Shown here one piece after another: positions 17,431-26,593 of a DNA stretch of 64,000 nt (within the stretch, counting starts at the first letter, position 1; each line of letters begins with the position of its first letter). Position numbers and translations under genes: made by a program. The notes under the pieces were generated by a model. It saw only the letters and a list, made by a program, of their open reading frames with translations. It was not told the DNA's origin and made no database searches. Source of the DNA: MFD01213-c1 sp963704405 (GTDB lineage Bacteria > Planctomycetota > Phycisphaerae > Tepidisphaerales > Tepidisphaeraceae); the NCBI GenBank assembly GCA_963704405.1, contig OY969903.1:2666001-2730000 (forward strand), given 5' to 3'.

Positions 17431-18771
17431 GTGCCGCACCTGTCACAGTCGTCGCAGCAGTTTGATGTGATCATTATTGGCGGCGGGCCGGGCGGCGCGA
17501 CGGCGGCGCTGGTGCTTGCGCGGGCGGGGCTGCGGGTGGTGCTGCTGGAGAAGGCGGTGTTTCCACGGTTCCATATCGGCGAATCAATCCTGCCTCAGAA
17601 TTATCCGCTGGTATGCGAGCTTGGGCTGGAGGCGGCGCTGAAGCGGCTGCCGCACTTGCCTAAATATGGGGCGGAATTTGCAATGGGGGATGATCCACAG
17701 CGATCGACGACCTTCACGTTTGATCAGGGGCTCGTGGCTGGCTCGCCGACCTTTAATATCGAGCGATCCTTTTTCGATGAGATGCTGTTGAACGAGGCAA
17801 AATCCGCGGGCGCGGATGTTCGTCAGGGCACGGCGGTCGATTGCATTGTTCGCTTGGCGGAGGGTGATGTCGCGGTTTCGGTCAGCGGGCATGAAATCAG
17901 CGGGAAATATATCCTTGATGCAAGCGGACATGGGACGGTGATCGCCCGGCATCTGGGCACTCGGAAAAACTTTGATGATGAGAATCTTAAAAAGGTGGCG
18001 TATTTCAACCACTTTGAAAATGTCGAGCGCCTTCCCGGCACGGCTACCGGCCATCCGAGCATTATCATGTGCAAGGAGGGATGGTTCTGGATCATCGGTT
18101 TGAACGAGACAAGGACCAGCGTTGGCTTTGTGACGCGGCCGGAGTTTGTAAAATCTGTCAATGTGCCCTCGAATCGGCTGCTCGCCTGGGCCATCGCCAG
18201 GTGCCCGGTGGTTCGGCACCGCATGCGAAATGCCGTCGGTGAATCGTCGAATCAGGTATTGGCGGATTTCAGTTACCGGTGCCGCCCGAATGCGGGGCCG
18301 GGATATTTTCTTGTCGGCGATGCGGGGGCTTTTCTCGATCCGATTTTTTCAACGGGTGTGACGCTGGCGATGAAAGGGGCGGTGCAGGCGGCGGAGCGGA
18401 CGATTGATATCCTCCGCGGAACGATTTCTGCCGCCGACGCCCGGCGGCGCTACAGCAAATATGTCGATGGCAGCACGGCGGTCTTCTGGCGGCTCATTCG
18501 CAATTATTATCACCATTCGTTTCGTGAGTTGTTCCTTAATGGAACCGGGCCGTTCCAGGTTCACAACGCGGTGATCGCAATCCTGGCAGGGAATGTTTTC
18601 CCTGCGCCGCCGTGGCGTCTGCGATGGCGGCTTTGGGTATTTTACGTTTGCATGGAACTGAACAAGTTCCTTCCGATGGTGCCGCGGCGGAATAACTTTT
18701 CGCTTCTCTCCCAGACGCCTGTGGAAGAATTCTGGAGTGCGCCGGCCGGCGCGCAGGCGACGATGGGATGA
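17431..18771 (+). CDS. flavin-dependent halogenase-like oxidoreductase
   Basis: FAD-dependent enzyme of the PltA/CmlS halogenase group, with geranylgeranyl-reductase-like relatives. The dinucleotide motif is IIIGGGPGGATAA near the N-terminus and the second FAD motif is FLVGDAGAFLDP. Halogenase hallmarks are present in part: the Fx.Px.Sx.G block as FLDPIFSTG, and a WxWxI segment (GWFWIIGLN), though Gly replaces the usual Pro. GTG 17431 is the best start because AGGAGGA lies 6 bases before it; a longer ATG reading begins at 17383, overlapping the previous stop. Likely role: halogenating the aryl head group, or another flavin oxidation. Confidence 0.72.
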   Translation: MPHLSQSSQQFDVIIIGGGPGGATAALVLARAGLRVVLLEKAVFPRFHIGESILPQNYPLVCELGLEAALKRLPHLPKYGAEFAMGDDPQRSTTFTFDQGLVAGSPTFNIERSFFDEMLLNEAKSAGADVRQGTAVDCIVRLAEGDVAVSVSGHEISGKYILDASGHGTVIARHLGTRKNFDDENLKKVAYFNHFENVERLPGTATGHPSIIMCKEGWFWIIGLNETRTSVGFVTRPEFVKSVNVPSNRLLAWAIARCPVVRHRMRNAVGESSNQVLADFSYRCRPNAGPGYFLVGDAGAFLDPIFSTGVTLAMKGAVQAAERTIDILRGTISAADARRRYSKYVDGSTAVFWRLIRNYYHHSFRELFLNGTGPFQVHNAVIAILAGNVFPAPPWRLRWRLWVFYVCMELNKFLPMVPRRNNFSLLSQTPVEEFWSAPAGAQATMG

Positions 18772-20267
18772 ACGGGCGATATCTTCCGACATCTTCAGAT
18801 TACGGGGATGCGCCGGCTTATTCTCTGTGGCTGTTGAAAAAGCTGCGCGAACATGCCGCCCTCACGCCGGATCGGATTGTCTATCGCGATGTCGCCAGTG
18901 CCATTGATCTGACATATGGGCAATTGTTCAAACGCGCGGCGGCTCTGGCTCATCGCCTGCAATCACTGGGAACGAAAGGGGCGGTCGTTCTGATCTGCCT
19001 GCCCAATATATGCGAGTTTCCGATTGCATTTCTCGGGACTCTGGCGGCGGGCTGTGCCGCATTGCTCGTTTCGACCGAGAGCCCGGCGATGGAACTTCGT
19101 GATGTCGCGGCATACGCCAAAGCCGCGGTAGCGATCGGGGCGAATGAAACCATCAACGCAATCGATGGCGTCAATCGAATTGCTTCTGATGAGTTGATGG
19201 ATGACGAAGCATCGGATTTCCCGGCTCATGGCGCTGCCGCCCATCCCCGGCTGCTGCTGCTCACGTCAGGCTCGACCGGCAAACCAAAAATCATTTCGCG
19301 TAGCGGTGAGTCGCTCGATGCCGTCTCTGAGCAGATGAGCGATCGCATCGGCTTTGCCTCCACCGATCGCGTGCTGTCGACGGTTCCGCTGTGCCATTCA
19401 TATGGAATCGAGCACGGCCTGCTGGCGCCCGTGTGGTCTGGATCGAGCGTGCATTTGTGCCGCGGGCTCGATCTCCAATTAGTTTCCCGTGAGCTGATGA
19501 CGGGAGGAATCACGATCCTGCCCGGCGTTCCATCGATGTACGAAATGCTCGCACAACTGGCCGATCGCGGCGCTCGGCTGCCACACCTGCGAGCGGCTTA
19601 CTCGGCCGGTGGCCCATTGCCGATGTCCGTATCCAACGCATTTTGGGATCGATATGGTGTCCGCGTGAGCCAACTCTACGGAGCCAGTGAAATCGGTTCT
19701 GTCACGTACACGGATGTGCATGATGATTATTTCGATCCTGCCAGCGTTGGAAAACCCATGGCGGCCGTGCGGATTCGAATTTGTGCGGGCAGCGATCCGG
19801 CATCAGAAGTAACGACGGGCGAAGAAGGCCAGGTTTGGATATCGGCCAAGTCGATGTTCAGCGGTTATGTCGGTGAAATTCATACGTCTGTTGTCGATGG
19901 TTTTTTCTCGACCGGCGATCTTGGCCGCGTCGATCTGCATGGGAATCTCACCATTACCGGCCGCATCAAGCTGCTTCTGGATATTGGCGGCCTTAAGGTT
20001 AATCCGATCGAAGTGGAAGACGTTTTAATGCAGCATCCTGCTGTCGGTGATTGTGTCGTGATCCCGATTCGCCAGAGTGAGACGGTGTTGCGGCTGAAGG
20101 CGCTTGTTACCGCGCGAAGTGCGAGCAATCCGCCGATGGTAGAAGAGTTGCGCCAATTCGCCAGGCAGCGTTTGGCGGCATACAAGGTGCCGCGATCGTT
20201 CGAAGTGCGCGAATCATTACCGCGGACATCCACAGGGAAAATCCTGCGACATCTGGTGCAAGCGTGA
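18768..20267 (+). CDS. AMP-dependent acyl/aryl ligase
   Basis: Member of the ANL superfamily that adenylates a carboxylic acid and transfers it to CoA or to an acyl carrier protein. The core P-loop is LLLLTSGSTGKPKIISRS (~161-178), followed by the YGASEIGS motif (~305), STGDLGRVDLHGNLTITGRIK (given here in full as two motifs, STGD and GRIK) and the C-terminal catalytic lysine region TSTGKILRHL. 499 aa. In xanthomonadin/aryl-polyene clusters the equivalent ligase activates the hydroxybenzoate or cinnamate-like starter. Coupled to the halogenase gene by ATGA overlap and to the next gene by GTGA. Confidence 0.83.
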   Translation: MNGRYLPTSSDYGDAPAYSLWLLKKLREHAALTPDRIVYRDVASAIDLTYGQLFKRAAALAHRLQSLGTKGAVVLICLPNICEFPIAFLGTLAAGCAALLVSTESPAMELRDVAAYAKAAVAIGANETINAIDGVNRIASDELMDDEASDFPAHGAAAHPRLLLLTSGSTGKPKIISRSGESLDAVSEQMSDRIGFASTDRVLSTVPLCHSYGIEHGLLAPVWSGSSVHLCRGLDLQLVSRELMTGGITILPGVPSMYEMLAQLADRGARLPHLRAAYSAGGPLPMSVSNAFWDRYGVRVSQLYGASEIGSVTYTDVHDDYFDPASVGKPMAAVRIRICAGSDPASEVTTGEEGQVWISAKSMFSGYVGEIHTSVVDGFFSTGDLGRVDLHGNLTITGRIKLLLDIGGLKVNPIEVEDVLMQHPAVGDCVVIPIRQSETVLRLKALVTARSASNPPMVEELRQFARQRLAAYKVPRSFEVRESLPRTSTGKILRHLVQA

Positions 20268-21013
20268 GCGGATATTATTTTGCTTTGCGCAATTGCCTGC
20301 TCATTGCGGCGATGACTTTGGCCGGCTGCCGTCAGGAGCATCTGCCGACATATCCGCGTCAGGACGAAGCTGCGACGTTGCATCTGCTTGCAGAGCGATC
20401 GAATCAGGTCAAGACGGTTTCGGGCTCAGGCACCTTGGAACTGTTCTCTCCGAGCGGCGATGGGGTGCAGCTTGATCTTGCGATTGCGCTTCAACCGCCG
20501 GATCGAGCCCGGCTTCGGGCATGGAAATTTGGTTCCGCAGTGTTTGATTTGACGATCACGCCGGATGGGCTTTGGTTCGAATCTCCCCGAAGTTCGGGTG
20601 TCTCGCCGCAGGCTGACAAAATCAAATCCGCTGGTATGAATGCGGCTCAGGTGGCGCGTGCGTGGGGGCTGCTTAGCGGTGCGTTCTTCAATGATCCTGA
20701 TCTGACAGCCAAAGCCAGTGCGGCAAAGTTGATCGTTCACAGAGAGCGGCCAAATGAACCTGCGGTTGTGTGCGAAGTGAATCGCGATACCCTCATGCCG
20801 AGGCAATATCAAATGCTTGATGGCACGGGAAAAGCGCATCTGACGCTGTCGCTGGACAAGTACAATCAAATCAAGGGTATCCCCTGGCCCATGCGGATCA
20901 CGGCTGTGAGTGACGCCGGCCGAATGGTAGTCGATTTGAACGAAGTGGAGTTGAATGCGGATTTGGCTGCCGGCGCATTTAAGCCGCCTCCCCGCGCGGA
21001 GAAACTTCCATGA
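20264..21013 (+). CDS. LolB/DUF4292-like lipoprotein
   Basis: Predicted outer-membrane lipoprotein; the signal sequence ends with MTLAGC (Cys ~22). The mature part has the beta-sheet pattern of LolA/LolB-type lipid-binding proteins (VSGSGTLELFSPSGDGVQLDLAIALQ-like strands, then FDLTITPDGLWFESP and VVCEVNRDTLMPRQYQML). It sits directly before the MMPL exporter and shares ATGA with it, so it probably accepts exported cargo. GTG start, overlapping the ligase stop. Confidence 0.7.
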   Translation: MSGYYFALRNCLLIAAMTLAGCRQEHLPTYPRQDEAATLHLLAERSNQVKTVSGSGTLELFSPSGDGVQLDLAIALQPPDRARLRAWKFGSAVFDLTITPDGLWFESPRSSGVSPQADKIKSAGMNAAQVARAWGLLSGAFFNDPDLTAKASAAKLIVHRERPNEPAVVCEVNRDTLMPRQYQMLDGTGKAHLTLSLDKYNQIKGIPWPMRITAVSDAGRMVVDLNEVELNADLAAGAFKPPPRAEKLP

Positions 21014-23568
21014 CCGGTGGAAGTAAACGGACCGTGATTACCCAACTGCTGAGCTGGCCGGCGCGGCGGCCGGTTGTGGCGCTGATACTAGCCGGCGCCG
21101 CGATGTTGGTTTCGATCATCGGCGTCTTGCGCATGTCGGCTGATGCATCGGTTCAAAGCATGTTTCCCCGCGGTGACCCGGCCGCGGCGGCGATGGGGCG
21201 TGTATTGAATGATTTCAGCGCTGCAGGCGATCTGCTGATCCTGGCGACATTGCCGCAGGACCGTCAGGCCGAAGGAACCGCGGCACTTCTCGCCTACGCC
21301 GATCGGCTGGAGCAACGCGTGCTAAATTCACCGCAGGCGGCGGCGCTGGTCGATGCGGTCGTTTATCGCGCGGATGAGCAGACGCGAAAATTTTTTGAGC
21401 GAGTTCTCGTACCGGCGGGGATTTATTATCTCAGCGATTCCGGCTTTGCCGCCGCTCGCCGGCGACTGACGCACGATGAAATGGCCCGGCAAATCCGCCA
21501 GAACGAAGCGATGATCTCAGCTCCCGGCCCGGCGGCTGGAGCGCTGTCGGCGACTTTGCTGCAAGATCCATTGAGACTTCGCGAGTTCATCACTGCTGAG
21601 CTGAATGACCGGCGGCCGTTTAAATCCGCCGACAATTCTGACGCATTCCTTTCGCCCGATAGCCGCAGCCTGCTCATTCGCATCGTCGGCAAGAAATCGC
21701 TCGGCGACCTGGAATTCGCAAAAGCAATCACATCAAACGTCAGCGCGCTTGCAGCGCATGTGAATACGGATGGTTTTGAATTGGATATTTCAGGCGGCTA
21801 CGCAATCGCCGCCGCCAGTGAACGCACAATTCGGCATGATATGGTCGTAAGCGTCATTTCATCGGTGGCGTTTCTTCAACTGCTGTTCATTGCAGCATAT
21901 CGGCGGCCGGTGCAATATTTTCTGCTGGCGTTTGTTCCTGTCGCGATCGGAATTATTTTCGGGTTCGGGGTGAGATCGTTGCTGTCATCAACTATTTCTC
22001 CGCTGGCGGCCGTCGTAGGGGCGGTGCTGGCCGGGCTTGGCATCGATTACACCGTCCTCTATTTGCCCAACTATCAAGCGGCAAGGGCACGCGGCGCGAG
22101 TGCGATCGAAGCGGCCCGGCAAACGGCGACTTCCCTCGCCGCGACACTGTTGGCCGCGTGTGTGACATCCATCATCGGTTTTATTGCGATCGGCTGGTCC
22201 AGCGTCGCGGCCTTGCGCGATTTTGCATTGGTTGGGTCGCTCGGGCTTTGCGGTGCGCTGATTGCGTCGCTTTGGGTGCTTCCCGCGATGCTGGTGCTGA
22301 TTGATCGGCGTGAAGATGGGCCGCCTCGATCCCGTTTATCCCTTGCTCCGCTATTTGCGTGGATCGCCGGGCATCGACGCTTGGTGATGGCGGCTGCATG
22401 CGCGGTGCTCGCCGCCGGCGTCGCTGTTATTGCTTTGGTCCCCGGCCAGTTGCTCCCGTTGGAATCTGACCTGACCGTCATGCACCCGCGGCCAAATCCT
22501 CCGCTGGATGCGCAGGCCAAAATCGCCCGACGAATGGGGACAGACCCGGGAGCGATGCTCGTATATCTCCGGGCATCGTCGGCTGATGAACTGGTGCATG
22601 TCGCGTATGAAGTTCAAACACGGTTGAGCAGTAACCTGGTGCGCCAGGCGGGAGTTGTGGGCACATACGGTTTAAGCACGCTTCTTCCAGATCCTGCAAT
22701 TGTCGCCAAGCGTCGAGCGGCGATCAGTGCGAATGAAGTCGATGGCATTGTTGCGAACTTCAAGGCGGCAATTGCCGACAGTTCCTTCGATGAAAAGGCA
22801 TATGCGCCCTATGCGGCCTTTTTGAGGCATCTGCTTTCCGGACCGCCTGCGCCGACCGTTGCCGACCTGGTTCCTTATCACCGTCTGGCCGAGACAATGC
22901 TGAGCCGCGCCGAAGTCAGCGGTAATCTCCCGGGCGATCCTGAAGCGATGACATTGGTTTTTTTTAATCGTCCGTTGGACGACCGCGCCAATCGCGTTGC
23001 GGCGGTGGATGCTGTTCGTCATGCTGTCGCCGATGTACCCGGCGCCACAGTCACCGGTCTTGGTGTGATCAGTCTTGATACCGAACAGGCTATCCAGCGC
23101 GATCTTCCCAGGCTCCTTTCGTTGGCCTCGCTGCTGGTGGCTGTCTATCTGCTGGTCCACTTTCGAAGTGTTTCTGCCGCGTTGCTGGCGCTGTTGCCGG
23201 GAGTTTTCAGCCTCATTTGCCTCTTCGCATTCATGCGGCTCACCGGCCAGGCGTTAAATCTCGTCAACCTCATTGCATTGCCTCTGCTGGTGGGCATTGA
23301 TGTGGACTACGGAATTTTTCTCGTAAGCCTTTCCCGAAGGCGGCCCGATGACGACAACGCGAAAGTTCCCGCCGGTATTCTCACCAGCGGATATTCCGTC
23401 ATGGTTTCGGCAGCCGCGAATGTGCTGGGGTTCGGATCGCTCATCACAACGAGCGTTCCCGCAATTCGCACGCTCGGGTGGGCCGTGGGCGTTGGTGTCG
23501 CCGCGTGCTTTATTGGAAGTGTTTTTTTGCTGGCGCCGATGCTGATGGGCTCCCGACGTGTAAAATGA
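21010..23568 (+). CDS. MMPL/RND-family exporter
   Basis: Large inner-membrane transporter of 852 aa, with two repeats each having one membrane helix, a large periplasmic loop and about five more helices. The proton-relay-type motifs are GLGIDYTVLYLP in the first half (~346) and GIDVDYGIFLVSL in the second (~763). MMPL proteins export lipids and pigments powered by the proton gradient; homologues are conserved in aryl-polyene, xanthomonadin and flexirubin operons. Its position at the end of the biosynthetic block supports export of the polyene lipid, acting with the LolA-like protein and lipoprotein. Confidence 0.87.
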   Translation: MTGGSKRTVITQLLSWPARRPVVALILAGAAMLVSIIGVLRMSADASVQSMFPRGDPAAAAMGRVLNDFSAAGDLLILATLPQDRQAEGTAALLAYADRLEQRVLNSPQAAALVDAVVYRADEQTRKFFERVLVPAGIYYLSDSGFAAARRRLTHDEMARQIRQNEAMISAPGPAAGALSATLLQDPLRLREFITAELNDRRPFKSADNSDAFLSPDSRSLLIRIVGKKSLGDLEFAKAITSNVSALAAHVNTDGFELDISGGYAIAAASERTIRHDMVVSVISSVAFLQLLFIAAYRRPVQYFLLAFVPVAIGIIFGFGVRSLLSSTISPLAAVVGAVLAGLGIDYTVLYLPNYQAARARGASAIEAARQTATSLAATLLAACVTSIIGFIAIGWSSVAALRDFALVGSLGLCGALIASLWVLPAMLVLIDRREDGPPRSRLSLAPLFAWIAGHRRLVMAAACAVLAAGVAVIALVPGQLLPLESDLTVMHPRPNPPLDAQAKIARRMGTDPGAMLVYLRASSADELVHVAYEVQTRLSSNLVRQAGVVGTYGLSTLLPDPAIVAKRRAAISANEVDGIVANFKAAIADSSFDEKAYAPYAAFLRHLLSGPPAPTVADLVPYHRLAETMLSRAEVSGNLPGDPEAMTLVFFNRPLDDRANRVAAVDAVRHAVADVPGATVTGLGVISLDTEQAIQRDLPRLLSLASLLVAVYLLVHFRSVSAALLALLPGVFSLICLFAFMRLTGQALNLVNLIALPLLVGIDVDYGIFLVSLSRRRPDDDNAKVPAGILTSGYSVMVSAAANVLGFGSLITTSVPAIRTLGWAVGVGVAACFIGSVFLLAPMLMGSRRVK

Positions 23569-23780
23569 TCCGGATCGATGCGGCTAAGGATAATCGACCC
23601 TATTGGCTCAGCGATTACGCAGACGAGGATGTTCCGCAAGTGATTCTGCTGCTGGATTCGGTTCCCTGTCAATCTCGCCGGCCTGAAGTCATACAAGCAC
23701 TTCATCCGGATAGACTCAACGCATGGCGCACTAAACAGGTCAACAGTGCAACATTCCTGATGACGATGACATCCAATTGA
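23565..23780 (+). CDS. possible small protein coupled to the exporter gene
   Basis: A 71-codon frame (MIRIDAAKDNRPYWLSDYAD...) begins with ATGA overlapping the exporter stop, as the other genes in the operon do. It has no recognisable domain, signal peptide or membrane segment. The coupling is the only support, so it could be chance. The stretch to the next gene (23855) is otherwise empty. Confidence 0.3.
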   Translation: MIRIDAAKDNRPYWLSDYADEDVPQVILLLDSVPCQSRRPEVIQALHPDRLNAWRTKQVNSATFLMTMTSN

Positions 23781-23854
23781 CCGGATAAACCATTGCGATC
23801 ACGCAACGTTCCAAGCGCAATAGAGCCGTCTTTGAAACCCCCGCTAAAGGACAA

Positions 23855-24667
23855 ATGATCGAGATTCTTGCCGAACAACTTCGATGGACAGCACGCACCT
23901 TCGCCGGTGCGGCGATGTTTGCCGGAGGTGTCGGCGGACTGATCTGGGTTTCATTGTCGCCGGAATCCCAAATCTGGGGGCCACTGATTGCAAGAGGGCC
24001 CGCCACCATCGAACGACAGGTGGCCCTGACATTTGACGATGGCCCCACCGCCGGTTCAACCGAGCGGATACTCGATACCTTGAATGAGCTTTCAGCGCCC
24101 GCGACATTCTTTGTGGTTGGCGTCAACGTGCAGAAACATCCTGCCCTCGTCCGGCGCATGTATGAGGAGGGCCACTTGGTCGCCAACCACAGTTGGAACC
24201 ATTCCCACTTCGGTTTCTTCTGCGGGCCGGGCTACTGGGACGGCCAGATTGGCCGCACGAACGATCTGATCGAACAGATCACCGGTGAGCGGCCCACTTT
24301 TTTTCGTCCGCCCATGGGTATGAAAACCAGTTACATCATGGCCGCGGCTCGCCGCGCTGGGCAGAGGGTCGTCACCTGGTCCACGCGTGCAATGGACGGT
24401 ATCGCCACTACTCCCGAGCGCATTTGCCAGCGTCTTATTGAGCCCGCGCGATCCGGCGATATTCTATTGCTCCATGATGGCGTTGATCCCCATCTTCATC
24501 GTGACACTTCAGCCTCGATCGCCGCAGTCCGCCCGCTGGTGCTGTCGCTTCGCGCGCGAGGGTTTAAGATTGTTCGGTTAGATGAGTTGCTTGGATGCAG
24601 TCATGCCCAGCCGACGCCCGGTATGAAAATCGCGCAGAGGCAAACGCTTAATCACAACAATGGGTGA
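23855..24667 (+). CDS. polysaccharide deacetylase, NodB homology domain
   Basis: Carbohydrate esterase family 4 enzyme that removes N- or O-acetyl groups from surface polysaccharide. After a hydrophobic N-terminal segment (residues ~15-35) the NodB domain shows the metal and catalytic motifs: VALTFDDGPTAGS (~58), HSWNHSHF with the His-x4-His metal pair (~112), RPPMGMKTSY (~157), and ILLLHDGVDPH at the C-terminus. Placed 75 bases after the small candidate frame and coupled by GTGA to the next gene. It could modify a glycolipid partner of the polyene, which is a guess. Confidence 0.85.
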   Translation: MIEILAEQLRWTARTFAGAAMFAGGVGGLIWVSLSPESQIWGPLIARGPATIERQVALTFDDGPTAGSTERILDTLNELSAPATFFVVGVNVQKHPALVRRMYEEGHLVANHSWNHSHFGFFCGPGYWDGQIGRTNDLIEQITGERPTFFRPPMGMKTSYIMAAARRAGQRVVTWSTRAMDGIATTPERICQRLIEPARSGDILLLHDGVDPHLHRDTSASIAAVRPLVLSLRARGFKIVRLDELLGCSHAQPTPGMKIAQRQTLNHNNG

Positions 24668-24675
24668 GAACCGAA

Positions 24676-25278
24676 ATGCGATCTTTTTCGTTCATCAGTT
24701 TTGCGGCTATCACGATGCTCACGCTCGCCGCTTCCGCACGCGCCGGCGAAACTTTCTCTTTCAACATTAACCCTCCGCAGCCGCCTCATTTCGTCTCCTT
24801 CGCCGATGATCACCGCTGGACATTCGAAGTCCTGGGCACATTCCTCGGCGACGTTACCAACCGCCACGTCGTCATGGGCGGCGCGACTACCGGCATCGGC
24901 TATTACGTTCTGGACAACCTTGCCGTCATGCTTGATGTCAGCGGTTACGGTTTCAACGAAGGCCACGAAAGTGGCGAAGCCGCCGGTGTCACCCTCGGTC
25001 TGCGCCACCATCTTCTGAACCTTGGCAAATCCGCGCTCTTTATGGATGTCTCCGGCGGGATCATCGGCGCAACCCAGGAAATTCCCCATCGCGGCACCCA
25101 TTTCAATGACACCTTCGAAGTAGGACCGGGCATCGCCTATCCGCTCCAGGACCACCTCTATCTCCTGGGGGGTGTACGATACTTTCACCTGTCCAACGCC
25201 AATCGCACCGGCGAACCAGGACGAAACCCCAGCGTCAATGCAATCCAGGGCGTCTTTGGCCTGATGTGGCGGTTCTGA
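24676..25278 (+). CDS. PagL-like lipid A 3-O-deacylase (acyloxyacyl hydrolase)
   Basis: Predicted outer-membrane beta-barrel of the PagL family, which cleaves an acyl chain from lipid A. The first ~22 residues are a signal peptide when starting at ATG 24676 (MRSFSFISF); an alternative GTG at 24664 overlaps the preceding stop. The barrel strands alternate polar/hydrophobic residues and end in aromatic F (GLMWRF). The catalytic His-Ser pair lies in RYFHLSNANRTG (~171-182), with Asn following as in PagL. Next to the polyene operon and coupled to the deacetylase, so it belongs to outer-membrane lipid remodelling. Confidence 0.75.
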   Translation: MRSFSFISFAAITMLTLAASARAGETFSFNINPPQPPHFVSFADDHRWTFEVLGTFLGDVTNRHVVMGGATTGIGYYVLDNLAVMLDVSGYGFNEGHESGEAAGVTLGLRHHLLNLGKSALFMDVSGGIIGATQEIPHRGTHFNDTFEVGPGIAYPLQDHLYLLGGVRYFHLSNANRTGEPGRNPSVNAIQGVFGLMWRF

Positions 25279-25300
25279 ACCATCATCCGTTCTTGCGAAG

Positions 25301-26085
25301 ATGATCGAATCCACCGATAACAAAATCATGCCTGACCTTCATTCCCATCGCCGGCGGCCACAGCCATGGAAGGAATTCAGGCAGCGAAGCAGGCACCCGC
25401 TCATCCTTCCGTTCATCGCCACCGAATTCGTCTGCGATTGGATCGCGTTTTTCCTGAGCCGATGGTCCTTGCTGGAAGTTCTGGAATATGCCGGCCGCTT
25501 CTCCATCCTGGTCGCCGTCATCTTCTACTTCGCCGAATCCGGCGAACGCACGCAGGCGCGCCATTACCAGGCGTGGCAGGTTATCAATACCGCCCAGGGC
25601 AAAGGCGGCAGCGGCGGAAGAAACGACGCCCTCACCCAACTGAATGACGATCACGTCCCGCTGGTCGCCGTTGATGTATCCGAGGCATTCCTTCAAGGCA
25701 TCCATCTTGAAAAGGCCAATCTTCTCCGTGCCGACTTCCACAACGCTGACTTGCGCGATGCCCACCTGGCTAATGCCAATCTTGAACTCGCCAATCTGCG
25801 CGGGGCAAACCTGCGCGGCGCTGATCTCCACAAGGCAATACTTCGTGACGCCAATCTGCAGGATGCTGATCTGGCAGGCGCAACTTATCCGGCGCGGACC
25901 TGGCCCGCGCCAACCTCGACCGGGCCGATCTACACGACCTCAATCTGACTGACATTCAAAATTGGAAAAATGGCTTAAGCCTCAGCGGCACAGACACTGC
26001 CGGCATCAAAAACGCTCCGCCCGGTTTTATCGAATGGGCCGCCAATTCCGCATCAACTCAGCCTTCCCCCGCAACACGCCCATAA
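25301..26085 (+). CDS. pentapeptide-repeat membrane protein (one apparent frameshift)
   Basis: Membrane-anchored pentapeptide-repeat protein. The N-terminal part holds hydrophobic helices (~35-80), followed by a linker and then A(N/D)Lxx repeats from about residue 130 (EKANLLRADFHNADLRDAHL and on). The frame breaks near 25882-25884. Adding one A after CGCAA continues the repeats (ANLSGADLARANLDRADL) and the protein ends at 26085; as read it stops at 25948 with a non-repetitive tail. Repeats in both frames show that the break is not ancient. Pentapeptide repeats form a right-handed helix for protein contact; partner unknown. Confidence 0.75.
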
Positions 26086-26108
26086 AAAAATAATGTTACA
26101 ATCCCATA

Positions 26109-26534
26109 ATGAACGGCTACACCATCGGCCAACTCGCCGTCGCCGCCGGCATTCCGACCTCCACCATCCGCTATTACGAGCGAACCCGCCTGCTCAAGCC
26201 CGACTATCGCACCGGCGGTAACTACCGCGGCTACAGCGCCGCCTCCCTTGATCGCCTGCGCTTCATCCGCTCCGCCCAGGCCACCGGCTTCAGCCTCGCT
26301 GACGTGCGCGAATTATTAAATCTCACGAACGACAGCAAATCCCCCTGCCATGAAGTTATAACCTTGCTCAAAAAGCGCTTGGAAGAAGTCCGCCGCCGAA
26401 TTCATGAACTGCAGATGGTCGAACAAACGCTCTCCAAATCACTCAAGACCTGCTGCCGGGGCAATAAACCCGATCTCTGCCAGGAAATCACCCACCTCCG
26501 AAGCAATCGATTAGTTCCCGCTTCCCCCATATAG
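26109..26534 (+). CDS. MerR-family metal-responsive regulator
   Basis: DNA-binding transcription activator of the MerR family. The N-terminal winged helix starts YTIGQLAVAAGIPTSTIRYYE, followed by a dimer helix (~77-112) and a Cys-rich end. Cys80, Cys115 (or 116) and Cys124 have the same spacing (35 and 9) as Cys82/117/126 of the mercury sensor MerR, so a three-thiolate site for a soft metal is likely. It precedes arsC-aquaporin-arsM, where most operons use ArsR, so it may sense As(III) or Hg(II). A TGTTACAAT stretch 11-20 bases upstream could be its -10 box. Confidence 0.83.
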   Translation: MNGYTIGQLAVAAGIPTSTIRYYERTRLLKPDYRTGGNYRGYSAASLDRLRFIRSAQATGFSLADVRELLNLTNDSKSPCHEVITLLKKRLEEVRRRIHELQMVEQTLSKSLKTCCRGNKPDLCQEITHLRSNRLVPASPI

Positions 26535-26593
26535 AAATATGAGGCGAGGCGCCCGCGTCAACGGGGTCCATTCGAAAAACACAGTCTATCCCC

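Noticed and set aside
17431..18771. Geranylgeranyl reductase
   Set aside because: The FAD fold is shared, but the FLDPIFSTG block and operon context favour a halogenase-like role.
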